DNA of 64,000 nt from Saprospiraceae bacterium (GCA_016714445.1 JADJNF010000007.1:620001-684000), one strand, 5' to 3'; positions 53,075 to 62,709 are shown, counted from the stretch's first letter. Numbers and translations are program-made. Notes: generated by a model from the sequence alone, not told the origin.

Positions 53075-53959
53075 ATGAAAAGGAAAAATATGAAATTTAT
53101 AAGTGTATTAATTTTAATATCAATATTCTCAATATACTCTTGTAAAGAGAATTACAAATTGGAGTTTGTAAAGGATCCAACGTATTTTAACCCAGCTTAT
53201 CGTCTTACCGATACTGTAGGACGTAAATTAGCATTTAGTTTTCATGCGAGATATTTTGTTTTCGGTTTTCATCATAATAGATTTAAATTTGATAGTGTAA
53301 TTCATAAGATGGTGTGCAATATGTTGGCTGGCGATACTTTATTAACAAAAATTAGTTTAAGTTTTGAAGATTACGGAAAATTTTCTTATTACCAAAATGG
53401 TGAAATTTTATCTTCAGATTTTACAGATCATATTGCTTATATTTATTGGGAAATTGAAAATCCATATTATATCACTGAATTAAGCAAAGGAGAAACATTT
53501 TCAGAAAAAGCTATTCCTTTTAAGTGTGTTCTAAAACATGAACATATTAAAATAATTAATAGGCCAGATTATAGAAAAACAGTTCCGTCCAAACTTAAAA
53601 CTAAAAAAGTAATTTTTAAACATTTAAATTTTAAGGTAATGACAAATCTCTCGTCAATGCCAATTAATGGAATATTTGCCGTTTCTCTTTTAAATAAAGG
53701 TGACATTAGAAAAGTTTCAAGTGTTTTAGAAAAAGCCAGGGTAAGTTGGAATACACAATCTGAAAAAGCCAGAGAAAAAGGGCAAGAGTTCTATGAAAGG
53801 GGGATTTGCGATTCAATAGTTTTTAAAAAATTGGAAGACAAGTTGGCTTATTGGTACATAGATGCTGGCTCAGCCCACGAAGGTATCCATGAGTTTTTGT
53901 TGCAAGGACTTAGTGAGTCCGGCATAAAGATTAAACATGTGGAGATACAGGGAATGTAA
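53075..53959 (+). CDS. Hypothetical lipoprotein, constant C-terminal domain family, member 2
   Basis: 294 residues with a lipoprotein signal (FISVLILISIFSIYSC, Cys23). The middle (24-194) is rich in Phe, Tyr and His (AFSFHARYFVFGFHHNRFKF) and has no counterpart in the neighbour. Residues 195-294 are the shared domain, 62% identical to member 1 and ending at the same residue position relative to it. One paralogue is predicted cytoplasmic and this one exported, which is odd for a shared enzymatic domain. The 92-bp spacer between the two genes carries a degenerate palindrome-rich sequence. Confidence 0.7.
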   Translation: MKRKNMKFISVLILISIFSIYSCKENYKLEFVKDPTYFNPAYRLTDTVGRKLAFSFHARYFVFGFHHNRFKFDSVIHKMVCNMLAGDTLLTKISLSFEDYGKFSYYQNGEILSSDFTDHIAYIYWEIENPYYITELSKGETFSEKAIPFKCVLKHEHIKIINRPDYRKTVPSKLKTKKVIFKHLNFKVMTNLSSMPINGIFAVSLLNKGDIRKVSSVLEKARVSWNTQSEKAREKGQEFYERGICDSIVFKKLEDKLAYWYIDAGSAHEGIHEFLLQGLSESGIKIKHVEIQGM

Positions 53960-54003
53960 AATGTTACCATTTAAATCAATATAATAAACAAAAAACATGC
54001 CTA

Positions 54004-55491
54004 TTACTTCCCCGAATACCAGCTCTTTACATCATCTGAAAATTTTGTCAGGGATGCTTTTTCTATGTACATCATATGTCCGGCAGGATAATATTTCATC
54101 GTGATGTTTTTCTTAAGTCCGGCAGGTAAAAACATGTGGTCTATCGTATATTCTGAAGCAAAAAACGGGGTGGCAAGATCAAAATAGCCATTACAAACCA
54201 ATACTTTCATAAACGGATTTTTGACCATGGCCACTCTGAGGTCTTCAGAAACATTAAGGTACTGATTCTGCACATTGTCATAATTCCACGGTCGTGCTCG
54301 TCCCGTAAGGATTTCATAAGGCATATCAATATCCACTTTCAGATTTTTTTTCAGATGGTCATATAAAGCTACTGTATAAGGACCATAAATCGTAGCATCA
54401 TAACTCGGATCAAATTCAGTTCTTTCTCCGGCATCATTGTAGTCATGGCCTGTAAAACGGCTATCGAGTCTCCCCACTGTAAGACTTTCACTCCTCCTCA
54501 ATTCCTTACAAAACTGCTGAATATTGATGCGAAGATTTGTTCCTAAGATATATTGTTTGGATAATCCAGTGTAGATGGATAGTTTTTCAGCAATGAGATT
54601 TTTGTCACTTGAACTTAACTTATCGCCAAGGGTCAATGCATTGTTGTACTCGCCAAAAGCAAACTTACGCACTTCTTCCATCAGATTTTCAAGATTACCA
54701 AACTGTGCATTTAGTTTTTTATGATACCAGGCAGTAGCTGAATAAGTAGGCAAAAAAAGCATATATGGCAGATCATTGCCTATTTCAAATCTTGCCGTCT
54801 GAAAATTGGTGATCTGCGAAATCAGCACCACTCCATTGAGAAACATACCATATCGGGAAATGAGGTGATTGCTTAATCCTGCTGCTCTGGTCGTGCCATA
54901 ACTCTCTCCTGCCAGATACTTGGGACTGGCCCACCTTCCATTTTTACTGGTGTATAACTGGATGAACTGACCTACTGACTCTATATCTTCTTTATAACCC
55001 AAAAATTCCTTTTTGTCCACACCTTCAGCAGGTCTGGAATATCCCGTCATGACCGGGTCGATAAAAACAAGATCAGTGTAATCGAGCCATGAATGTTCAT
55101 TGTCCACCACCTGATAAGGCGGCGCCATAGATGCACCATCATCTTTCATCATGATTCTTTTTGGTCCCAGGGCTCCCATGTGAAGCCATACTGAAGATGA
55201 ACCCGGTCCTCCATTGAAGGTATAGGTGATGGGTCTCTCCCCAACATTGGCAACCCCATCTTTCACATATGCCGTATAAAACATTCTTGCTTTGTCTTTG
55301 CCTTCTTCTGTTTCCAGCAGCATGTATCCGGAAGTGGCTGTGTAGTTGACCGTTCTGCCGTTCTTCAGAATTAAGGTGTGTTTTGTTATTGACAAGGCTG
55401 GAAATAGCCATTCCGTTTTCTCCTTTTTCTCTTGAGCAACAAGGAAACTGAATGATATACAAAGAACCAAAAGAAATAATGAACGCATCAT
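54004..55491 (-). CDS. S10 family serine carboxypeptidase
   Basis: 495-residue secreted peptidase of the S10 family, which removes C-terminal residues. The signal peptide ends FLVAQ near 20. The oxyanion motif NGGPGSSS is at 93-100, nucleophile Ser197 in AGESYGT, Asp438 in NGYFDLATP and His472 in YYPAGHMMYIE. Family features such as YSRP and LVFIDPVMTG are present. It starts 4 bp after the stop of the FG-GAP/ASPIC protein and is part of that operon. No T9SS signal is seen. Confidence 0.93.
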   Translation of the reverse strand: MMRSLFLLVLCISFSFLVAQEKKEKTEWLFPALSITKHTLILKNGRTVNYTATSGYMLLETEEGKDKARMFYTAYVKDGVANVGERPITYTFNGGPGSSSVWLHMGALGPKRIMMKDDGASMAPPYQVVDNEHSWLDYTDLVFIDPVMTGYSRPAEGVDKKEFLGYKEDIESVGQFIQLYTSKNGRWASPKYLAGESYGTTRAAGLSNHLISRYGMFLNGVVLISQITNFQTARFEIGNDLPYMLFLPTYSATAWYHKKLNAQFGNLENLMEEVRKFAFGEYNNALTLGDKLSSSDKNLIAEKLSIYTGLSKQYILGTNLRINIQQFCKELRRSESLTVGRLDSRFTGHDYNDAGERTEFDPSYDATIYGPYTVALYDHLKKNLKVDIDMPYEILTGRARPWNYDNVQNQYLNVSEDLRVAMVKNPFMKVLVCNGYFDLATPFFASEYTIDHMFLPAGLKKNITMKYYPAGHMMYIEKASLTKFSDDVKSWYSGK

Positions 55492-55495
55492 AGAT

Positions 55496-58312
55496 TTAAT
55501 GTTTTATAATTTTGAAAGAAAACAACTTGGCATCTGTGTAGACATTTAGAATATACAAGCCATCCGAAAAACCTGAGAAATCAATCAGGGTATTATTTTT
55601 TTCTGTTTTACTTATTTTTTTACCCTGAATATCCATGATTTCTGCATATAGAAGATTAATATTTTCATTCAGTTTGATATTGATTTTGTCAGTTGTCGGA
55701 TTTGGATATATACTTATTGGCATTTCTTCCTCCTGATCTTCTGCACCGGAGTCCATTTCCACAAAAGCGATTACTTCTTTGACTTCACTGTCACAACTTA
55801 CGATATCGTAATGTACTTCCCAATCATAAAAATAATAGTAATAAATGGCACCAAAGGGTGAAGATAGTAATGTAACCACATTATCAATGCCATATGGATA
55901 TCCGGTATTATTGAATGTACGTACCAGTCTGGGAGACTTATAACCAAAATTACTGACATTGACCCCTTCATCCGTAGTCAGGTTATATTGGCTTCCTGGA
56001 TTAAGTACAGCATTCAATATCAAGGAATGGATACCTGCATCTATGTAAATTTCTTTGGAAAATATTACATTGTTTTCGATATCCTTAATAATAATTTTTC
56101 TGACACCTGCCAGGTCAGTATTTACTTTGACACTATATAACACACATGGTCTTTCTACACTAAAAATAATTCCCCCTACCGTACCATTACCTCCGTATAA
56201 ATTGTCGAGCGGAAATTCTTTTTGTCCGACATTTTTTATTTTTTTGTCAATAATTTCTGTCACACGGGCAAAATAGTCGGCTGTATTGGTGAGTATTTCT
56301 GTAATCAAAGTGTCGCCTGTAAATATCGGAGTGACTAGATTTTGATTTGTGTACCAAACCGTAGCGTCATTGTCAGAAATAAGCATGGCTTTTTCACCGG
56401 CAATTACTGTATCTCCCTTAACTTCAAACTCTATATTATAAAATTCTATACTTATACTATCTGATTTTGTATTTCCACAGTAATCTATGGCTGTAAGAAT
56501 TATTTTTTGAGTCTGATCTGTTGAGGTAAATTTTGTAGTACTACCATTACTCCACGAATAGCTTGCCGCGTTGACAGCAGAAATTTCAATTTCTTCACCT
56601 GCACAAAGTTTTACAAGAGCGTTTTCCCGTATAAGCTTTACATCACTGGTAAAACAACCGGAAATCACAGAAACAGGTTTTGAAATGGTTTTACAACCTT
56701 CGGCATCCCTCATGGTAACATGATATTTTCCCTGCTTAGTGATCTGAACTTGTCTCGTTGCAGATCCATTATTCCATAAGTAAGTATCAAATTGCCCGAC
56801 TGCTTCAAGGGTGATTGGCGCTGATGTTAATATTTGTTCTTCTGCATACAGATCAATACTTTTGCTGAGACATTTTCCTTCCTGTGCCAGATATGTATGA
56901 TTTGCTTCAGGCAACAGATACTTATCTACAACTCCGGAAGGCCATCTGATGACGATACTGTCCATAACAGTTGCTGCTCCAATGCCGAAATGTTGCTGAA
57001 ATGAATTAAAAATACCGTAACTCTCTCCTCCTTTTACATATCTGACCTGTTTGCCCCAAACCCCATATATTTCTATCTGTGCCCCGATACCTGAACGGTT
57101 GGAGGATTTCCCTTCCAGATTTATTTTTATAAAGTTATTTTCATTTCCTTCATTCAACCATAATTCATCATCCTTGACCCCGATTTCATTAATGGGCTCA
57201 CTTATATGAGCATGTATGTCCAGAAAACCATCATCATTAAGATCACCAACTGTAAGAGATCTTGGGGCATTCGGGCCAATAATATTTTTAATTATCTCAA
57301 ACGTTTTGTTGCCTTTATTTTGCAAATAAGTAACGCCTTCCACGCCTGCTAAAATGATATCCAAATAACCATCATTGTCAAAATCGCGCATGACAGATTG
57401 AAATCCAAATGACTGCATTAATTCGGGAAGTGGTATTTCTTTAAAGAATTTACCGTCCACATTTTCCATCAACATATGCGGAGCATAATGATTGACCACA
57501 AAAGCGTCCTGGTCGCCATCGTTGTCAATATCTCCGAAAGCAGTTACCCAGCTTTGTTCGCCGCTGTTCAGACGAAATTCACCTGCCCGTTCAGTAAAAG
57601 TGCCATTTCCATTATTGATATACAACCTGTTTATCCTGCGAAGGTCTGAAGGATTATTTACACCGGCTCTGCATTTTGAAATACACAGGTCAGGCAAAAA
57701 ATCTCCATTGACATCTACCCATTCGCTTCCGTAATTTCCTGATCCGTCAGTAGTATCATTTTTCATAAAATCAATGACATTGGTCAATAAAAGATTGCCT
57801 GTCTTATCGTTGATATAAATACTGCTTGGACCATCATCATTGCAAACAAAATAATCCAGCCAACCATCATTGTTAATATCCACCGTATTGGAAGCTTGTG
57901 CATATATGCCTGATTGAAATGCTTTTTTTGTAAACTTATTATTACTTAATGTATTGATGCTGATTAAATTGTACAAGCCTGAAGTGATCATTTCAGGCCT
58001 TCCGTCATTGTTCATATCTCCGGCTGTAATCGTCCATTCCGGATTGGAAGAAACTTTTAAAGAATCAATCAGGTGGAGATTAAATTGTTTTCCATGGCTT
58101 TGAATGGCTTTTAACCAGATTCCTTTATCTATTAAAACAAGATCATCTACCAGGTCACCATCAATGTCAAGTATAGCTCCCGGCATAACGCTTCTTGTAG
58201 GGGTGTCTTTTTTATATTGTTTGGTTTTATTTTTAAATACAGGCTGACCAATACCTGTTTGTGTTATAAAAATCAAAGCAAAAATGCTTAACCAATTGGA
58301 CTTTACATTCAT
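55496..58312 (-). CDS. FG-GAP/ASPIC repeat protein with T9SS type A signal
   Basis: 938-residue secreted protein. The signal peptide ends QTGIGQ near 23. Seven or so FG-GAP/VCBS repeats (DIDNDGDQDAFVVNHYAP; DFDNDGYLDIILAG; DLNDDGFLDIHAH) form an integrin-like beta-propeller to about residue 380. The ASPIC/UnbV domain follows (about 385-480: GIGAQIEIYG; RYVKGGESYG; VIRWPSGV). Ig-like modules and a type A T9SS signal (ISIYPNPTTDKINIKL ... GLYILNVYTD) end the protein. It probably binds a surface or matrix component. Start: ATG at 58312 in preference to TTG at 58339, which lies in the promoter. Confidence 0.92.
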   Translation of the reverse strand: MNVKSNWLSIFALIFITQTGIGQPVFKNKTKQYKKDTPTRSVMPGAILDIDGDLVDDLVLIDKGIWLKAIQSHGKQFNLHLIDSLKVSSNPEWTITAGDMNNDGRPEMITSGLYNLISINTLSNNKFTKKAFQSGIYAQASNTVDINNDGWLDYFVCNDDGPSSIYINDKTGNLLLTNVIDFMKNDTTDGSGNYGSEWVDVNGDFLPDLCISKCRAGVNNPSDLRRINRLYINNGNGTFTERAGEFRLNSGEQSWVTAFGDIDNDGDQDAFVVNHYAPHMLMENVDGKFFKEIPLPELMQSFGFQSVMRDFDNDGYLDIILAGVEGVTYLQNKGNKTFEIIKNIIGPNAPRSLTVGDLNDDGFLDIHAHISEPINEIGVKDDELWLNEGNENNFIKINLEGKSSNRSGIGAQIEIYGVWGKQVRYVKGGESYGIFNSFQQHFGIGAATVMDSIVIRWPSGVVDKYLLPEANHTYLAQEGKCLSKSIDLYAEEQILTSAPITLEAVGQFDTYLWNNGSATRQVQITKQGKYHVTMRDAEGCKTISKPVSVISGCFTSDVKLIRENALVKLCAGEEIEISAVNAASYSWSNGSTTKFTSTDQTQKIILTAIDYCGNTKSDSISIEFYNIEFEVKGDTVIAGEKAMLISDNDATVWYTNQNLVTPIFTGDTLITEILTNTADYFARVTEIIDKKIKNVGQKEFPLDNLYGGNGTVGGIIFSVERPCVLYSVKVNTDLAGVRKIIIKDIENNVIFSKEIYIDAGIHSLILNAVLNPGSQYNLTTDEGVNVSNFGYKSPRLVRTFNNTGYPYGIDNVVTLLSSPFGAIYYYYFYDWEVHYDIVSCDSEVKEVIAFVEMDSGAEDQEEEMPISIYPNPTTDKINIKLNENINLLYAEIMDIQGKKISKTEKNNTLIDFSGFSDGLYILNVYTDAKLFSFKIIKH

Positions 58313-58336
58313 ATATAAAGAGCTGATTTTAAGAGA

Positions 58337-58344
58337 CAAATATA
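58337..58344 (-). promoter_or_regulatory. Candidate -7 box of the FG-GAP/S10 operon
   Basis: TATATTTG on the minus strand, start near 58333, 21-nt leader before the ATG at 58312. It overlaps an upstream TTG codon and so argues for the ATG start. Confidence 0.5.
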
Positions 58345-58438
58345 CTGAATTTTTTAAACGCTAGGTAAACTATTATATAATTTCAGGATTGACAACCGAT
58401 ATTCAGATAAAATTACTGATGTATTAACACCTGACGAA

Positions 58439-58501
58439 GCAGTTTTGCACTTAAAGTGTTGAAACTGCCCGCAACCCCTGTCCGCTTCGGGAGCAGGCGG
58501 G
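58439..58501. repeat. Structured G+C-rich intergenic element
   Basis: Two consecutive hairpins: GCAGTTT / AAACTGC with inner CACTT/AGTG pairing (58439-58468), and CCCGC / GCGGG with inner CCG/CGG pairs (58468-58501). The stretch to about 58556 is more G+C-rich than its surroundings and is not coding. It looks like a dispersed repeat or a structured RNA, but nothing in this window repeats it. Confidence 0.4.
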
Positions 58502-58716
58502 CTCATTCCCTGTAGGGACGTCCAGAGCTTAAACACCAAACCAACAGGATATTCCACTAAATTAAGAACTTAAAAAATATAAGATAGAATGCAATTTGGT
58601 GAACCACCCAAAATATTTATCCACTTTTCCCGGAGAAACAGAACTCTTGTAATGTAGAGTTCATGGAATAAATACGCCATACTGATATTTATGATTAGTT
58701 GACATTTTTTTAATTT

Positions 58717-58732
58717 TCACATCATTATGTGA
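58717..58732. promoter_or_regulatory. Palindromic operator upstream of the response regulator
   Basis: TCACATCATTATGTGA, a 16-bp inverted repeat with 6-bp arms. It ends 34 nt before the -7 box of the regulator gene, at about -53 from the predicted start. The same palindrome and spacing recur at 62661-62676, so it is a likely binding site, possibly of the regulator itself. Confidence 0.65.
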
Positions 58733-58766
58733 CAATGTTAAAGTTCTGCTTCATAAATTTCTTTCT

Positions 58767-58774
58767 TATATTTG
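58767..58774 (+). promoter_or_regulatory. -7 box of the response regulator-kinase operon
   Basis: TATATTTG fits TAnnTTTG. Start near 58778, 17 nt before the ATG at 58795. No TTG -33 element lies at the standard distance, consistent with an activator-dependent promoter. Confidence 0.6.
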
Positions 58775-58794
58775 CTGAATATTCCAAAAGGTAC

Positions 58795-59433
58795 ATGCAA
58801 AAGATCAAGGTCGCCATATATGAAGATAACAATGGACTCAGAGATATCCTGGCAAGTATCATCAGAGAATCCGAAGAGTTTGAATTGGCGGGAGAATTTG
58901 GGCATTGTATAGATGTAGTTCAAAATACCAAAGCCTTTGCACCCGAAGTGATCATCATGGACATAGACATGCCCGGACGGACAGGAATAGAAGGTGTCAA
59001 AGAGCTCAAAGCTGTGTATCCTGAAGTGGAAGTGATCATGAATACTGTTTTTGATGATGATGACAGGATATTTTATGCTTTAAAAGCGGGTGCAACCGGT
59101 TATTTGCTGAAAAAAAATTCATTGGCTACTTTGTTGACAGCTATAAAAGATGTGAAAAATGGCGGCGCCCCCATTAGTCCTTCTATAGCCAGAAAAGTAC
59201 TGCAGTTGCCATTTGCATCCGGTATAGAGACCAATTCTACTTTTAATCTCTCAGAGCGCGAAATCGAAATTCTGAAACATCTTTCCAAAGGACTGAGTTA
59301 TAAAATGGTAGCCAACGAAATGGTGATTAGTCTTGATACAGTACGGACGTATGTAAAGCGGATTTACGAAAAACTGCGTGTTCATTCCATCACTGAAGCG
59401 GTACATAAGGTTTTTATTGAGAAAAAAGATTAG
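58795..59433 (+). CDS. NarL/LuxR-type response regulator
   Basis: 212-residue DNA-binding regulator. The receiver has the acidic pocket YEDN, phosphoacceptor Asp56 in VIIMDIDMPGRTG, and Lys in GYLLKKN. The C-terminal LuxR helix-turn-helix is FNLSEREIEILKHLSKGLSYKMV ... ISLDTVRTYVKRIYEKL. A frame extends upstream to 58729, but that start would overlap the operator, and the -7 box lies between, so ATG at 58795 is chosen. It is 5 bp upstream of its cognate sensor kinase. Confidence 0.93.
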   Translation: MQKIKVAIYEDNNGLRDILASIIRESEEFELAGEFGHCIDVVQNTKAFAPEVIIMDIDMPGRTGIEGVKELKAVYPEVEVIMNTVFDDDDRIFYALKAGATGYLLKKNSLATLLTAIKDVKNGGAPISPSIARKVLQLPFASGIETNSTFNLSEREIEILKHLSKGLSYKMVANEMVISLDTVRTYVKRIYEKLRVHSITEAVHKVFIEKKD

Positions 59434-59438
59434 TTTTA

Positions 59439-62400
59439 TTGCTTTTATTGACCAAGTACCCAGATACTCTTTTATTGTTGTTTTGCAAATACCTACATAT
59501 AGTTTTTCTGATAACCATGGCCACTACCTTATTTTGTCAAAAGAATACAGGTAAAGACCAACGTCGCACCATTATTTTTGATCATTATGGTGTTCCTCAG
59601 GGTTTTGCAGGATCACAAGCGATTTGTATAAAAAAAGCGAAGGATGGCTTTCTGTGGATTGGTACTGAACAGGGACTTTTAAGGTATGATGGACATCGAT
59701 TCAAGACGTACAGGGCAAATCCGTCGGATTCTACTACTTTGTCATCCAATTATATCAGTAAAATGGAATTGGACAGACATGGAAGATTATGGTTTTCAGC
59801 ATTTCCTGACATAAATGTTTTTGATACCGGGATTGGGAAATGTAAAAAAGTCAGTATCCCCACAGAATCAGACAAGGAGAAAACACCAAAGATTTATAGC
59901 TTTAAATATGATGAACGAAATGACGTCATGTGGATAGGCACCAACAAAGGATTATTGTATTCACAAGGTAAGGATATTCGAATACATAATGAATTTATTG
60001 ATGGCGGAAATAATACAGATGCAATATTATCCATCGAGATAGATAAAAATGGTATCATGTGGCTGTCGGGAAACAATGGTCTTCTGAGATATGACCCAAA
60101 CACCTGTTCTACGTTGACTTTTCACCGGCCTGACCGAAACAATGTAAAATTAAATGAAGATGGATTTTTCAGTAGTTACTATGACCAAAAAAATGATATT
60201 ATCTGGATCGGTGGCTGGGTACATGGACTGATGAAATTTGACATAAAAACACAAAAAATGTCTGATTACACTTTTGCGGATGTGAATAAAATCCAAAATA
60301 CGGTATTGACCATCAATCAATCAGGATTCGCAGGTGAAGAAAATATATTATGGCTGGGTACCAACTATGGTGTCAAAACCTTTGATATCCTTACAAATAC
60401 ATTTACAGATTATAAGTCCGACGAACACAATGATATCAAAGGGGTACCTGGTTTGGGTTTTTGTTTTGAACCAACCAGAACGGAAGGAATGTGGATAGGT
60501 ACTTATAAAGGTTTACATCGATATGACCCATTCAAACAAAATGTAAAGGTAATAAATACTTCTTTGCCAGGTGGTCAGTCCGATTGGGCTTTAGGCGATG
60601 TCTGTTTTGAACAGGGAAGTCAAAGAGATAGTATCATTTGGTTTAGTATAGATTACATTTCTTTTTTCAGATATGACCTTGTTCAAAAAAAATTAGCCCC
60701 AATACCAGCCGTTTTGAAAAAATATTGTGACAATGTTGCTCCAAATACTTTATATATTGATTCCAAAAACATTCTATGGCTATCATCTTACCATAAAGGA
60801 CTTGTTGGGTATGATCTGGATGAGAAAAAACTGATTTTACCGGAATTAAAAATTAGACAAAAAGAAATACCACTCGTATTAAAGATTACAGAAGATTCTG
60901 AAGGAAATCTATGGTTAGGATCAACGAGTGGAATGTATATTTATCATCGGGGGCGAAATGAAATCTCAGAACAAGCTGATATCCGTCAGTTTTTAGATCA
61001 AAATAAATTGGTAGCCCATGTGTTCAACTTTACCGTGGATTATAACGGTAAAGTCTGGATTATTGCAACTTACAAACGTAAAGAAGAAGATGTTTTGTTC
61101 AATTTTGATCCGGGTAATAAAATTTTCAACATACATACGCAGAAAAATCACCCGGAACTTAGAATTTTAAAGAATCTGGAATCAATAGAAAGTATTTCAG
61201 AAGAAAAATTGGTTTTGACCTCTTTTAATGGATTTTGTGTTATAAACACCTTTCCGGATACTTTGACCTTCAGACTTTTTGAAAGCTATAATGACAAGCC
61301 TTTGGGTGGATTTAAAAACATATGTTCAGAGCCTTCCGGAAATGTTTGGATGAGTACAGACTATGGTGTAACCAGGTTTAACCCTGCCACAAGTACTGTA
61401 ACTAATTTCACTTATTACAATTCCAATATAGGGCTCACTCCCAATCCTGATATATCCTACTCAAAAAAAACAAATACCATCTTTATTGGTCAGGCTCAAG
61501 CCTTAAATACCATAGCATTGGACAGTCTGAATATAGCACCTGCGGGAAAGATTTTGCTGTCTGATTTGCATATTGATCAATACCATTTGAATAAAATACC
61601 TGAATCAGGCCATGTATTAGATTTAAACTATGATCAGAATAGTCTTTATTTTGAGTTTACCAATCTTAATTTTACAAATGCTCAGAACAATAGTTATCAA
61701 TACAAATTTGGAGATAAAAAAGGTGAATGGAAGGTAATGTCTGACAATACTTTACAGTTTAATAACCTGGGATATGGAAACTATAAGCTAATAGTAAAAG
61801 CAGAAAATAGTTTTGGGTTGAAAAGCCCCAACGAATTTTTACTTTATATAAATATTGCACCTCCTTTTTGGCGGACCTGGTGGTTTAATGGTTTGATCAT
61901 TGGTATTATCTCTTTATTTATTTATAGTATATTCAAATACAGAGACGTCCAAAGACAAAAGCTTGACAAACTCCGGCATACGCTCGCTCGTGATTTACAT
62001 GACGATATGGGAAGTACTTTGTCCCACATCAGGATGATGAGCGAACGGGAATCTATGAGAAAAGAAGCCAATCAATCCTTTAAAACTATTGCGGATAAAA
62101 CGGCTGAAGTCATGAACAATATGACAGAAATCATCTGGAGCATCAATCCGAAAAATGACAGCCTGAAAAACATAATAGAAAGAATTCAGGAATTTGCCAT
62201 CGATAATTTAGAGCCTATGGGAATGGAAATCTACTTTGATATAGATGAAGTGCCGGGTAACATAAAGCTCAATCCCGAGCATCGGAGACATTTCTATCTG
62301 ATCTTCAAAGAGGCCATCAACAATACAGCAAAGTACAGCAGAGCTACCAGGGTTAATTTTTCATTCAAAATGGAAAATAAGAAGATGATTTTAAAGTTTA

Positions 62401-62543
62401 ATGACAATGGTTTGGGGTTTGACCCAATGATGATCAAGCGTGGCAATGGATTGAAAAATATGGAGAGCAGAGCTCTGGCATTAAATGCTAAAATAAATAT
62501 TAACACTGATGAGAATGGTACTCAAATTTCTCTCCTGTTTTAA
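59439..62543 (+). CDS. Two-component regulator propeller sensor histidine kinase
   Basis: 1034-residue sensor. A signal or first helix near 10-33 is followed by about a dozen two-component-propeller repeats (DGFLWIGTEQGLLRYDG; GIMWLSGNNGLLRYDP; GNLWLGSTSGMYIYH), a Y_Y_Y domain (about 720-800), a transmembrane helix (about 806-825) and a HisKA_3 dimerisation domain with phosphorylated His854 in RDLHDDMGSTL. The ATPase domain shows EAINNTAKYS, DNGLGFD and GNGLKNM. Such kinases pair with NarL-type regulators, here the gene 5 bp upstream. In Bacteroidota they often sense glycans or surface material. Starts at TTG (59439 or 59448); no ATG precedes the hydrophobic region. Confidence 0.92.
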   Translation: MLLLTKYPDTLLLLFCKYLHIVFLITMATTLFCQKNTGKDQRRTIIFDHYGVPQGFAGSQAICIKKAKDGFLWIGTEQGLLRYDGHRFKTYRANPSDSTTLSSNYISKMELDRHGRLWFSAFPDINVFDTGIGKCKKVSIPTESDKEKTPKIYSFKYDERNDVMWIGTNKGLLYSQGKDIRIHNEFIDGGNNTDAILSIEIDKNGIMWLSGNNGLLRYDPNTCSTLTFHRPDRNNVKLNEDGFFSSYYDQKNDIIWIGGWVHGLMKFDIKTQKMSDYTFADVNKIQNTVLTINQSGFAGEENILWLGTNYGVKTFDILTNTFTDYKSDEHNDIKGVPGLGFCFEPTRTEGMWIGTYKGLHRYDPFKQNVKVINTSLPGGQSDWALGDVCFEQGSQRDSIIWFSIDYISFFRYDLVQKKLAPIPAVLKKYCDNVAPNTLYIDSKNILWLSSYHKGLVGYDLDEKKLILPELKIRQKEIPLVLKITEDSEGNLWLGSTSGMYIYHRGRNEISEQADIRQFLDQNKLVAHVFNFTVDYNGKVWIIATYKRKEEDVLFNFDPGNKIFNIHTQKNHPELRILKNLESIESISEEKLVLTSFNGFCVINTFPDTLTFRLFESYNDKPLGGFKNICSEPSGNVWMSTDYGVTRFNPATSTVTNFTYYNSNIGLTPNPDISYSKKTNTIFIGQAQALNTIALDSLNIAPAGKILLSDLHIDQYHLNKIPESGHVLDLNYDQNSLYFEFTNLNFTNAQNNSYQYKFGDKKGEWKVMSDNTLQFNNLGYGNYKLIVKAENSFGLKSPNEFLLYINIAPPFWRTWWFNGLIIGIISLFIYSIFKYRDVQRQKLDKLRHTLARDLHDDMGSTLSHIRMMSERESMRKEANQSFKTIADKTAEVMNNMTEIIWSINPKNDSLKNIIERIQEFAIDNLEPMGMEIYFDIDEVPGNIKLNPEHRRHFYLIFKEAINNTAKYSRATRVNFSFKMENKKMILKFNDNGLGFDPMMIKRGNGLKNMESRALALNAKININTDENGTQISLLF

Positions 62544-62660
62544 AGATTAAACATTCAATGTTCAGATCCTTAGGTTGTTCAAACCGATCATTTATTCAAA
62601 GCATTCAAGGTTCAATTCATTGGGTTGTTCAAAATCATTTAAGTGTTCGATTCTCAATTC

Positions 62661-62676
62661 TCACATGATCATGTGA
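62661..62676. promoter_or_regulatory. Palindromic operator upstream of the right-edge secreted gene
   Basis: TCACATGATCATGTGA, a perfect 16-bp palindrome sharing 14 of 16 bases with the site at 58717. It ends 33 nt before the TATTTTTG box at 62710, matching the other arrangement. Confidence 0.65.
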
Positions 62677-62709
62677 CAGATGAAATTTTATCCACATCTT
62701 CGTAAACGC

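Noticed and set aside
58354..58557. Minus-strand frame over the structured element before the response regulator
   Set aside because: It crosses two hairpins, has no recognisable protein pattern and no homologue I know; the region is better explained as a repeat or structured RNA.
58717..62676. The TCACAT palindrome as a CRP/FNR site
   Set aside because: CRP-type sites read TGTGA-N6-TCACA; here the half-sites are in the opposite orientation (TCACAT-N4-ATGTGA).
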